A stretch of DNA of 13,520 nt from DASQHM01 sp035632095 (GTDB lineage Bacteria; Pseudomonadota; Alphaproteobacteria; Ferrovibrionales; Ferrovibrionaceae): NCBI GenBank assembly GCA_035632095.1, contig DASQHM010000210.1, positions 1 through 13,520 of the forward strand, in the 5' to 3' direction. Each line of letters opens with the position of its first letter. Position 1 is the stretch's first letter. Below are positions 6,295-13,175 of the stretch, in pieces. Below the pieces are notes generated by a model. The model saw nothing but the letters and a program-made list of their open reading frames with translations, was not told the DNA's origin and searched no databases. Both the position numbers and the translations under genes were made by a program.

Positions 6295-6350
6295 CCTCAT
6301 GGTGAGCCTGTCGAACCATGAGGCCCTCATCCTTCGACAAGCTCAGGATG
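6295..6350. repeat. REP-like pair of intergenic palindromes
   Basis: In the gap between the convergent cytochrome c and gatB genes, CCTCATGGT (6295-6303) pairs perfectly with ACCATGAGG (6315-6323). A second small hairpin, CATCC/GGATG (6328-6332 with 6346-6350), follows. The loop-side segments GAGCCTGTCGAA (6304-6315) and TTCGACAAGCTC (6333-6344) are inverted copies of each other with one mismatch, so the two units are head to head. Palindromes of this CTCATGGTnnnACCATGAG and TTCGACAAGCTCAGGATG type recur in alphaproteobacterial intergenic regions (from general knowledge). The element may end transcription in both directions. Confidence 0.75.
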
Positions 6351-6360
6351 TGGGGGCGTC

Positions 6361-7830
6361 CTAGCCCTTCAGCTTGCTCTTCAGCAGCTCGTTGACCGCG
6401 GCCGGGTTGGCCTTGCCGCCGGTGGTCTTCATCACCTGTCCGACGAAGAAGCCGAACAGCTTCTCCTTGCCGGAACGGTACTCGGCGACCTTGTCGGCGT
6501 TCTTCGCCATGACGTCGTCGATCGCCGCCGCGATGGCGCCCGTGTCGGTGACCTGCCGCAGGCCCTTCTCTTCGACGATCGCCGCCGCGTCTTTGCCAGT
6601 TTCCACCATGATCGCGAAAACGTCCTTGGCGATGCGGCCGGAAATGGTGTTGTCGGCGATCAGATCGATGAGACCGCCGAGCTTGGCGGCGGTGATCGTG
6701 AATTCGCCGATGGACTTGCCGGAACGGTTCAGCGCGCCGAAGTAGTCGCCGGTTACCCAATTGGCGGCAAGTTTCGGATCGCGGCCTTTCGCCACGGTCT
6801 CGTAAAACGCGGCCGATTCCCTCTCGGCGACGAGAACGCCGGCGTCGTAGGGCGAGAGCTTGAAGTCGCGAATGAATCGCGCCTTCTTTTCGTCGGGGAG
6901 TTCCGGCAGGTCGCGCTTGATCGCAGCCACGAAATCTTCCGAGAGAACCAAGGGCACCAAATCCGGATCGGGGAAGTAGCGGTAGTCGTGCGCTTCTTCT
7001 TTCGAGCGCATGTAGCGGGTCTCGCCCTTGGCCGGATCGAACAGCCGCGTCTCCTGCTTGACCGTCCCGCCGCTTTCGATCACGTGGACCTGACGGCGTG
7101 ATTCGTATTCCACCGCCTGCTTGACGAAGCGTACCGAGTTCACGTTCTTGATTTCGCAGCGGGTGCCGAGCGGCGCGCCGATCTTCCGCACCGACACGTT
7201 CACGTCCGCGCGCATGGAGCCTTCGTCCATGTTGCCGTCGCAGGTGCCGAGGTAGCGCAGGATCGAGCGGAGCTTGGCGAGGTAGAGACCCGCCTCTTCC
7301 GCCGAACGCAAATCCGGCTCGGACACGATCTCCATGAGCGCCGTGCCGGCGCGATTGAGGTCGATCCAGGTGCTGTCGGCGCTTTGGTCGTGCAGGCTTT
7401 TGCCCGCATCCTGCTCCAGATGAAGGCGCGTGATGCCGATCTCGCGCGTGCCGCCGTCGGGCAGGTCGAGCAAAAGCGTGCCCTTGCCGACGATGGGCTG
7501 CTGATACTGGGAAATCTGATAGCCCGCCGGAAGGTCCGGAAAGAAGTAGTTCTTGCGGTCGAACACCGAGCGCCGGTTGATCTCGGCCTTCAGGCCGAGG
7601 CCGGTGCGCACCGCCTGATGCACGCACCATTCGTTGATCACCGGCAGCATTCCGGGCATGGCGGCATCGACCAGCGATACTTGCGCATTGGGCGCTGCGC
7701 CGAACGCGGCCGCGGCGCCGGAGAAAAGCTTCGACTGCGATATCACCTGGGCATGCACCTCCATGCCGATGATGACTTCCCAGTCGCCGGTGTCGCCCTT
7801 GATGATGTCGCCCTTCACCGCCTGCGCCAT
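6361..7830 (-). CDS. gatB: Asp/Glu-tRNA amidotransferase subunit B
   Basis: This encodes 489 residues, full length for GatB. It begins with the cradle/kinase domain (WEVIIGMEVHAQ, then KLFSGAAAAFGAAPN). The conserved DRKNYFFPDLPAGYQISQ segment and the NRAGTALMEIVSEPDLRS block of the synthetase-like core follow. The C-terminal YqeY-like tail domain ends NELLKSKLKG. GatB binds the mischarged Glu-tRNA(Gln) or Asp-tRNA(Asn), phosphorylates the side chain with ATP and passes on ammonia from GatA. ATG 7830 is 2 nt after the gatA stop; GGAGGG (7843-7838), 7 nt upstream, sits inside the gatA 3' end, so translation is probably coupled. An in-frame GTG at 7848 would overlap gatA and contains the SD, so it is not used. 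Confidence 0.98.
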   Translation of the reverse strand: MAQAVKGDIIKGDTGDWEVIIGMEVHAQVISQSKLFSGAAAAFGAAPNAQVSLVDAAMPGMLPVINEWCVHQAVRTGLGLKAEINRRSVFDRKNYFFPDLPAGYQISQYQQPIVGKGTLLLDLPDGGTREIGITRLHLEQDAGKSLHDQSADSTWIDLNRAGTALMEIVSEPDLRSAEEAGLYLAKLRSILRYLGTCDGNMDEGSMRADVNVSVRKIGAPLGTRCEIKNVNSVRFVKQAVEYESRRQVHVIESGGTVKQETRLFDPAKGETRYMRSKEEAHDYRYFPDPDLVPLVLSEDFVAAIKRDLPELPDEKKARFIRDFKLSPYDAGVLVAERESAAFYETVAKGRDPKLAANWVTGDYFGALNRSGKSIGEFTITAAKLGGLIDLIADNTISGRIAKDVFAIMVETGKDAAAIVEEKGLRQVTDTGAIAAAIDDVMAKNADKVAEYRSGKEKLFGFFVGQVMKTTGGKANPAAVNELLKSKLKG

Positions 7831-7832
7831 GT

Positions 7833-9323
7833 CTAGGCCCTCCACCACGGCGCGGGCCGCGCCTTGAACCCGGCGGCGCGCTCCACCACGTCGGCCACGC
7901 GCAGCACCGTCGCCTCGTCGAATGCCTTGCCGATGAGCTGCAGGCCGAGCGGCAACCCTTCCGCCGACAGACCCGCCGGGACCGATATGCCCGGCAGTCC
8001 CGCCAGGTTCACCGGCACCGTGAACACGTCGTTCAGGTACATCGCCACCGGGTCATCCGCCTTGTCGCCGATGCGGAATGCGGCGGACGGCGCCGTCGGC
8101 GTGAGGATGGCATCGACGTTTCCGAACGCAGTCTCGAAGTCGCGCGCAATAAGCGTGCGCAGCTGCTGCGCCTTGATGTAATAGGCGTCGTAATATCCGG
8201 CCGACAGCACATAGGTTCCGATCATGATGCGACGCTTCACCTCGGCGCCGAAACCCTCCGTGCGGCTGTTCTCGTACATGTCGATCAGCCCGTCGCCCGG
8301 CACGCGCAAGCCATAGCGCACGCCGTCGTAGCGCGCCAAATTGGACGAGGCTTCTGCCGGTGCGACGATGTAATAGGCCGGCAGCGCGTATTTCGTATGC
8401 GGCAGGGTCACGTCGCGGATTTCCGCGCCGGCGGCCTTCAGCCAATCGATGCCTTGCCGCCACAGCGTCTCGACCTCGGCCGGCATGTTGTCGACGCGAT
8501 ACTCCTTCGGAATGCCGATGCGAAGTCCCCGCACGTCGCCGGTGAGCGCGGCTTCGTAATCCGGCACGGGCGTATCGACGCTGGTCGAATCCTTCGGATC
8601 GAAACCCGCCATGGCATTCAGCAATATCGCGGCGTCGCGCACGGAGCGCGTCATGGGTCCGGCCTGGTCCAGCGACGAAGCGAACGCGACGATGCCCCAG
8701 CGCGAGCAGCGGCCGTAGGTCGGCTTCATGCCGACGATGCCGGTCAGCGCGGCCGGCTGGCGGATCGAGCCGCCGGTGTCGGTGCCGGTGGCGCCGAGCG
8801 CGAAACCGGCGGCGACCGCAGCCGCCGACCCGCCGCTCGACCCCCCGGGAACATGACGCGGATTGTCGCGCTCCAACGACCAGGGAGAGATCACCGGCCC
8901 GAAGCAGCTCGTCTCGTTGGACGAGCCCATGGCGAATTCGTCGAGGTTCGCCTTGCCGAGCAGCGTCGCACCGGCATTCCACAAGTTCTGCGTGACGGTC
9001 GACTCATAGGTGGGCACGAACCCGTCGAGTATTTTGGAGGCTGCCGTGGTGCGCACGCCCTTGGTGCAGAACAAATCCTTAATCGCCAGCGGAATGCCTT
9101 CGAGCGGCCGTGCATTGCCGGAAGCAAGCCGCGAGTCCGCCGCCTTGGCCGATGCGCGCGCCGATTCCGGCGTGGCCAGCACAATGGCATTGAGACGTTT
9201 CGCCGCCTCCATGCCGGCGATGCTGGCTTCGGCCAATTCTGCGGCGCTGAACGACTTGCGGCGCAACCCGTCGCGCGCGGCCGCGATGCTCAGGCCCGCC
9301 AGATCGTCGACGCTCAAACTCAT
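7833..9323 (-). CDS. gatA: Asp/Glu-tRNA amidotransferase subunit A
   Basis: This encodes 496 residues, full length for GatA. It is an amidase-signature enzyme with the complete Ser-cisSer-Lys triad. K82 lies in PLAIKDLF, the cis-serine S162 in PGGSSGGSAAAVAAG, and the nucleophile S186 in GTDTGGSIRQPA. The 24-residue spacing between the two serines matches the family. It releases ammonia from glutamine and channels it to GatB for transamidation of Glu-tRNA(Gln), and possibly Asp-tRNA(Asn). The start ATG overlaps the gatC stop by 4 bp (ATGA), and gatB follows after 2 nt, giving a tight gatC-gatA-gatB operon. Its presence implies that this organism makes Gln-tRNA(Gln) and/or Asn-tRNA(Asn) by the indirect route. 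Confidence 0.98.
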   Translation of the reverse strand: MSLSVDDLAGLSIAAARDGLRRKSFSAAELAEASIAGMEAAKRLNAIVLATPESARASAKAADSRLASGNARPLEGIPLAIKDLFCTKGVRTTAASKILDGFVPTYESTVTQNLWNAGATLLGKANLDEFAMGSSNETSCFGPVISPWSLERDNPRHVPGGSSGGSAAAVAAGFALGATGTDTGGSIRQPAALTGIVGMKPTYGRCSRWGIVAFASSLDQAGPMTRSVRDAAILLNAMAGFDPKDSTSVDTPVPDYEAALTGDVRGLRIGIPKEYRVDNMPAEVETLWRQGIDWLKAAGAEIRDVTLPHTKYALPAYYIVAPAEASSNLARYDGVRYGLRVPGDGLIDMYENSRTEGFGAEVKRRIMIGTYVLSAGYYDAYYIKAQQLRTLIARDFETAFGNVDAILTPTAPSAAFRIGDKADDPVAMYLNDVFTVPVNLAGLPGISVPAGLSAEGLPLGLQLIGKAFDEATVLRVADVVERAAGFKARPAPWWRA

Positions 9324-9607
9324 TCCACCACCTTCGGCACGACGAAGAAGTCCTCCGCGCGTTCGGGCGCATTGGCGAGAATGTCCTCCGCACCGGGTGA
9401 GTCGGTGACGGCGTCGGCGCGCATGCGGAGGTTCATCGCCACGACCGACGTCATCGGCGGCACGCCCTTGGTATCGATCTCCGAGAGTTGCTCGACGAAT
9501 TTCAGGATGGTGTTCAACTCGCCGGTCATTGGCTCGAGCAGCTGCGCCGGCGCCTTCAGGCGTGCCAGACGCGCGATTTTCGCCACTGTGGCCTTATCGA
9601 GCGACAT
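9320..9607 (-). CDS. gatC: Asp/Glu-tRNA amidotransferase subunit C
   Basis: This encodes 95 residues, the usual GatC size. The N-terminal helical part, KATVAKIARLARLKAPAQLL, matches the family (VxxIAxLARLxL), followed by LNTILKFVEQLSEIDTKGVPP. The C-terminal extended part ends DFFVVPKVVE, corresponding to the conserved (F/Y)FVVPKVVE that wraps GatA. GatC acts as a chaperone-like belt joining GatA and GatB. AAGG (9617-9614) lies 6 nt before ATG 9607. It is the first gene of the gatCAB operon and is divergent from ruvX across 107 bp. Confidence 0.97.
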   Translation of the reverse strand: MSLDKATVAKIARLARLKAPAQLLEPMTGELNTILKFVEQLSEIDTKGVPPMTSVVAMNLRMRADAVTDSPGAEDILANAPERAEDFFVVPKVVE

Positions 9608-9645
9608 GTGTCACCTTCACGAGTCTCCGAGAGCATGATGAAATT

Positions 9646-9659
9646 CGCCGAATTCGGCG
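9646..9659. promoter_or_regulatory. 14-bp perfect palindrome in the gatC-ruvX divergent region
   Basis: CGCCGAATTCGGCG is perfectly self-complementary and lies between the two divergent start codons. It is followed by further CCGA...TCGG material at 9661-9670. It could be an operator shared by both genes or a remnant repeat. No regulator is known to me for this site. Confidence 0.3.
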
Positions 9660-9714
9660 GCCGAAATCGGCGGCGGAGCCCCCCTTCGGCGAGGCGCGGA
9701 ACGTAGCATCCGAC

Positions 9715-10200
9715 ATGCTGGCAAGCAACCCTGCGGACCTCCGCATCCGCCTGAAAGCGGGCGCCCGGCTGCTCGGCCTCGACGTGGGCACCAAGACGAT
9801 CGGGCTCGCGTTATCGGATGCCGGCCTGGTCATCGCGTCACCGCTCGGCACGATTCGCCGCGGCAAATTCACCAAGGACGCGGAAACCCTACGACAGGTT
9901 ATTGGCCGTCACGGCGTCGGCGGCTTGGTCATCGGCCTGCCGATCAATATGGACGGCAGCGAGGGGCCGCGCTGCCAATCGGTGCGGCAGTTCGCCGCCA
10001 ATCTCGACAAGCTGATGCCGGACATGCCGATGGCGTTCTGGGACGAACGGCTGTCCACCGCCGCGGTGACGCGCACGCTGCTCGAGGCCGACGCCTCGCG
10101 CAAACGCCGCGCCGAAGTCGTGGACAAGCTCGCCGCCGCCTACATCCTGCAGGGCGCGCTCGACGGCCTGCGGGCCGTCAACTCGCCAGCGCCGCCTTGA
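9715..10200 (+). CDS. ruvX: Putative pre-16S rRNA nuclease / Holliday junction resolvase-like RuvX (YqgF)
   Basis: This encodes 161 residues. The RNase H-like fold of YqgF/RuvX is marked by GLDVGTKTIGLALSD (21-35) with catalytic D23, the LVIGLPINMDGSEG block (71-84), FWDERLST (108-115) with D110/E111, and the last acidic residue D137 in VDKLAAAYILQ. E. coli YqgF is required for maturation of the 16S rRNA 5' end; the resolvase role is historical. ATG 9715 is chosen because the protein then aligns with the family. The frame stays open further upstream, but that part lies within gatC on the other strand and is not conserved-looking. The SD is weak (GGAA about 14 nt upstream). Its 3' end overlaps the convergent hydrolase gene by 23 bp. 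Confidence 0.94.
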   Translation: MLASNPADLRIRLKAGARLLGLDVGTKTIGLALSDAGLVIASPLGTIRRGKFTKDAETLRQVIGRHGVGGLVIGLPINMDGSEGPRCQSVRQFAANLDKLMPDMPMAFWDERLSTAAVTRTLLEADASRKRRAEVVDKLAAAYILQGALDGLRAVNSPAPP

Positions 10201-11119
10201 TCGCCGCGCCGGCTTCCTTCAGCGCGGCGCGCGCATAGGGAATTGCGCCGGCCATGCAATAGAAATGGTGCACCATGCCGTCGTGGCAGACGTAGCGCAC
10301 CTTCACGCCGGCGCGCTCCAGGCGATCCGCATAGGCCTTGCCCTCGTCGCGGAGCGGATCGAATCCGGCCGTATGGATATGGGCGGGCGGCAAACCGGAA
10401 ACATCGCCGGCAAGTCCGGGCGACAGGCGCGGATCGCTCCGATCCGCGTTAGGCCCGCAATAATTCTCGAAAAACCAGATCATGCTGGACTTTTCCAGCA
10501 TGTAGCCTTCGGCGAATTCGCGCATGGACGGCGTGTCCGCGGTCGCATCGGTCGCCGGGCAGAACAGCACTTGCAGGGAGATTCGCGGGGCCCCGTTGCT
10601 CTTGGCGAGCTGGCAGACGACGGCGGCAAGGTTGCCGCCCGCGGAGTCGCCGCCGACCGCAATGCAGTTCGGATCGATGCCGAGTTCCAAGGCGTGTTCG
10701 GCCACCCACTTGACCGCGGCAAAAGCGTCTTCGACAGCGGCGGGAAAGCGATGCTCCGGCGCGAGACGGTAGTCGATCGACACCACGCGGCATCCACTAT
10801 CGTTCGCGAGAATGCGGCACATGCCCTCGTGCGTATCCAGGTTGCCGATGACGAAACCGCCGCCATGAAAATACACCAGACCCGGCAACCGTTCCGCGCC
10901 GGGGGCAATGGGCGAGTAGATTCGGATCGGCAGCGTGCTTGCCGGACCCGGCAATTCGCGGTTCTCCACGCGGCCGATGCCGATGTCTTTTGCGTCCACG
11001 GCTTGCGCGAGGGCCATCATGGCTTCGCGCGCCTCGGGCGGCGTAAGCTGCCAGACTTTCGGCCGTCCGGCGGCCACCAGCATATCCATAAGCCCCTTCA
11101 CATGCGGATCGAGCGGCAT
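10178..11119 (-). CDS. Alpha/beta hydrolase of the hormone-sensitive-lipase (HSL) family
   Basis: This encodes 313 residues, typical for bacterial HSL/family IV esterases. The oxyanion motif HGGG is at 85-88 (VYFHGGGFV). The nucleophile S159 is in GGDSAGGNLA, the acid D254 in GFDPLRDEG and the histidine H284 in GMVHHFY. DYRLAPEHRFPAA is also characteristic. These enzymes hydrolyse esters of short to medium acyl chains; the physiological substrate is unknown. No signal peptide is seen, so it should be cytoplasmic. The start is ATG 11119, with a weak GGGG 7 nt upstream. The last 23 bp lie within the 3' end of the convergent ruvX gene. A degenerate second alpha/beta hydrolase lies divergently upstream, but it belongs to a different subfamily. 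Confidence 0.95.
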   Translation of the reverse strand: MPLDPHVKGLMDMLVAAGRPKVWQLTPPEAREAMMALAQAVDAKDIGIGRVENRELPGPASTLPIRIYSPIAPGAERLPGLVYFHGGGFVIGNLDTHEGMCRILANDSGCRVVSIDYRLAPEHRFPAAVEDAFAAVKWVAEHALELGIDPNCIAVGGDSAGGNLAAVVCQLAKSNGAPRISLQVLFCPATDATADTPSMREFAEGYMLEKSSMIWFFENYCGPNADRSDPRLSPGLAGDVSGLPPAHIHTAGFDPLRDEGKAYADRLERAGVKVRYVCHDGMVHHFYCMAGAIPYARAALKEAGAAIKAALAS

Positions 11120-11152
11120 CGGTTTGCCCCGGTGCTGTTGGTCCCTTGCGCG

Positions 11153-11181
11153 AGTATATGATGGCGGGCCGAATCATTCCT
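11153..11181 (-). promoter_or_regulatory. Possible promoter of the HSL-type hydrolase
   Basis: On the minus strand TATACT (11158-11153) matches the -10 consensus at five of six positions and lies about 34 nt before ATG 11119. The expected -35 position (11181-11176, AGGAAT) is a poor match, so an activator or a different sigma factor may be needed. Confidence 0.33.
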
Positions 11182-11229
11182 AATATTGCGCCGTGTCTTT
11201 TTTGGCCGCGCCGGCTCTTGGGGGTGTAA

Positions 11230-11354
11230 ATGACGACGTTTGTCCTGGTCCACGGCGCCTGGCATGGGGGCTGGTGCTGGAAGCGCGTTGCGGTCATGAC
11301 GTGATGGTGGACATGCCGGAAGAGTTGGCGCGACTTCTCTTGGATCACCCATAA
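11230..11354 (+). pseudogene. Remnant of an alpha/beta hydrolase (esterase) with the middle deleted
   Basis: From ATG 11230 the sequence encodes MTTFVLVHGAWHGGWCWKRV, the standard N terminus of EstC/pyrethroid-hydrolase-like alpha/beta hydrolases including the oxyanion loop HGAWHGGW, then stops at TGA 11302-11304. In another frame, from about 11292 to TAA 11354, it encodes GHDVMVDMPEELARLLLDHP. This resembles the C terminus of the same family, with the catalytic His in GHD and a final helix EELARLLL. An intact gene would have roughly 230-240 codons, so about 190-200 codons including the nucleophile are missing at a joint near 11288-11292, with a change of frame. It cannot encode an active enzyme. 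The 352 bp between 11119 and 11472 hold only this remnant and flanking promoter-like sequence. Confidence 0.75.
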
Positions 11355-11461
11355 CGCCCGCATGGCAGTCGCGGCACCGGTAGAAGCAAGCGATTATGGT
11401 GTGCGCCCAACGACTCGGCAAAAGGCGGACGTTGGAATGTTCGATGCTTGCGGAAGGGTTT

Positions 11462-11466
11462 GGAGG
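11462..11466 (+). promoter_or_regulatory. Ribosome binding site deciding the start of the four-cysteine secreted protein
   Basis: GGAGG lies 5 nt before ATG 11472. This favours the ATG over an in-frame TTG at 11448 that would place extra charged residues before the signal peptide. Confidence 0.65.
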
Positions 11467-11471
11467 CCGAA

Positions 11472-12170
11472 ATGAGTCTGACTGATATTTGCCGGCGCGC
11501 GTTGCTGGCGCAAATTGCCACTGTCGCATTCGTATCGGCGGCCTTGGCGCAATCCGCCGCGTCGCCGCCTGTCGATCCGAAATTGACCACACCGGCGCTG
11601 CAGAAATATATGGCTTCGCCGGAACATTGGCAGGCAGTCGTTGACAGCGCGCAACGGCAAAACGCCATCATCCCTGGGAGCTGTTCATCCCTGGTATTCA
11701 GCCATACCGGAATTGTCCGTCAGACCAAGCCCGTTACGATGCGGCCCGACGGCACACCCGACGAAGGATTTTGGGGCGAGGCAATCGAGGGTAAGGGCTG
11801 CGGGACGACAAAGCAGTTCAATCTCTACACCATCGCTGCGGCGAATCAGCCGATCAAGGTCATCGCTGCCGTGCCCGGCAACACACATGCCGACATTCTT
11901 CTGCAACGAGATTCCCTGCAATACGTTTTCTTGGCGGCCGGCGTCGCGGCAAAGGACTGCAAGCAACAAGTGGTGACCGAAGCGACGTTCGGCGACTACG
12001 AAGGCGGTCCGCTGCCGAATGCGCTCGCCGGGCCGAATGCTCGTCCCTGGCGCGAAACCTGGACGGTATGGGCATGCGGCAAGCTGCTCGATGTGCCCGT
12101 GCACTACCTACCGGACGCGACGGGTACCGGCATTTCGGTGAGCAACAAGGAAATCAAGACAAGGCCTTGA
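11472..12170 (+). CDS. Secreted protein of unknown function with four conserved-spacing cysteines
   Basis: This encodes 232 residues. I do not recognise a named family. The N terminus MSLTDICRRALLAQIATVAF continues to a signal-peptidase site after ALA (24-26), so the protein should be periplasmic or secreted. The mature part has exactly four cysteines (C71, C110, C163, C202), an even number that fits two disulfide bonds. Distinctive stretches are GSCSSLVF, PDEGFWGEAIEGKGCG, a hydrophobic ILLQRDSLQYVFLAAGVA and RPWRETWTVWACGKLLDVPV. No membrane anchor, lipobox or catalytic motif is visible. The composition is mostly beta-strand-like. ATG 11472 with a good SD sets the start. It stands alone: the gene before it is a pseudogene and the next gene is convergent, 29 bp away. 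Confidence 0.85.
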   Translation: MSLTDICRRALLAQIATVAFVSAALAQSAASPPVDPKLTTPALQKYMASPEHWQAVVDSAQRQNAIIPGSCSSLVFSHTGIVRQTKPVTMRPDGTPDEGFWGEAIEGKGCGTTKQFNLYTIAAANQPIKVIAAVPGNTHADILLQRDSLQYVFLAAGVAAKDCKQQVVTEATFGDYEGGPLPNALAGPNARPWRETWTVWACGKLLDVPVHYLPDATGTGISVSNKEIKTRP

Positions 12171-12199
12171 CCGTATCGCACGGCAGTCCGCGCCGAACG

Positions 12200-13033
12200 C
12201 TAGATCCCCAATGCGGTGCGCGTCTGCCGGAGCTGCTCCTGGTGCGGCGAGAACATTCGGCCGCGGATCATCGCGCCGTCGACCACGATATCCTCGCCGT
12301 TCACGAAGCTTGAACGATCCGACGCCAACCACACGGCGCATTGGGCGATGTCGTCGGGAATGCCGGCGCGCGGAATAGGTTGCGCGGTGGCGAAGCCGGC
12401 CTTCATCCGCTCGGCCACCTTGTCCGCCTTGCCGGGTTCCATGCCGAGCGCCTTGGCCAGAATGCCGGTCGCGATGGCGCCGGGCGATATGCTATTGACC
12501 CGTACATTGTGCTCCCCGAGCTCCATGGCGACGCAGCGCGTCAGGTGCACCACGGCCGCTTTCGCCGCGCCATAGATCATCGAGCTGGAATAGCCGGCGA
12601 GATGCGCCGCAACCGATCCGTTGTTGACGATGCTGCCGCTGCGCTGCTGCTTCATGATCGGCGCCGCGTACTTCATGCCGAGCATGACCGAGCGCACCAA
12701 GAGCGCCATGGCGGCGTCGAAGCCCTCCACGGAAACGCCCTCGATGCCGCCGGTCGGCGCCGGACCGCCGGCATTGTTGAACAGACAATCGATACGGCCG
12801 TTGAACTTCAATGTCTCGGCAATGACCCGTTGCCAATCCCGCTCGAGGGTGGCGTCGGCCTGCACGAACCGCGCTGATGGTCCCAGCCGCTTGGCGATGG
12901 CCTCGCCCTCCGCCTTGCGGCGCCCGGTGAACACCACCTTTGCGCCTTCTTCGACAAAGGCTTCCGCGGTGCGCTCGCCGATGCCGCTGGTTGCTCCCGT
13001 GACGATGCCCACCTTGCCGTCCAACATGCCCAT
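12200..13033 (-). CDS. Short-chain dehydrogenase/reductase (SDR)
   Basis: This encodes 277 residues and is a classical SDR. The nucleotide-binding TGATSGIG motif is at 12-19, NNAG at 86-89, and the catalytic residues are S140 (NNGS), Y154 and K158 in the YxxxK motif (YGAAK). PGAIATG at 184-190 follows the family pattern. Arginines R38 and R39 after the second strand (FTGRRK) suggest NADP(H) preference. The substrate is not predictable; such proteins oxidise or reduce secondary alcohols and ketones. The C-terminal tail RGRMFSPHQEQLRQTRTALGI-like extension is longer than in minimal SDRs. GGGAG (13046-13042) lies 8 nt before ATG 13033; a further ATG two codons in is possible. The frame runs upstream to 13291, but that part overlaps the next divergent gene and is not family-like. 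Confidence 0.94.
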   Translation of the reverse strand: MGMLDGKVGIVTGATSGIGERTAEAFVEEGAKVVFTGRRKAEGEAIAKRLGPSARFVQADATLERDWQRVIAETLKFNGRIDCLFNNAGGPAPTGGIEGVSVEGFDAAMALLVRSVMLGMKYAAPIMKQQRSGSIVNNGSVAAHLAGYSSSMIYGAAKAAVVHLTRCVAMELGEHNVRVNSISPGAIATGILAKALGMEPGKADKVAERMKAGFATAQPIPRAGIPDDIAQCAVWLASDRSSFVNGEDIVVDGAMIRGRMFSPHQEQLRQTRTALGI

Positions 13034-13175
13034 GTCCGTCGCTCCCGATGCCGTCAATATGGTCTCGGCCAGCCTACGGCGCGGCCGCCAAGGTGTCATC
13101 TGCCGCAGCGCTGCAGTTGACGGCCTGTCACGCCCGCCGCATGGTTTGCCGACAAAACCTAGGGCGAGCGCGCAT

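Noticed and set aside
6290..7630. 446-codon open frame on the minus strand overlapping gatB in another frame
   Set aside because: It is an Arg/His-rich translation in the wrong frame of gatB, and it also runs into the intergenic palindromes.
8397..9638. 413-codon open frame on the plus strand opposite gatA and gatC
   Set aside because: It has Arg/Gly-rich shadow composition and no family features, and it is opposite the intact, highly conserved gatA.
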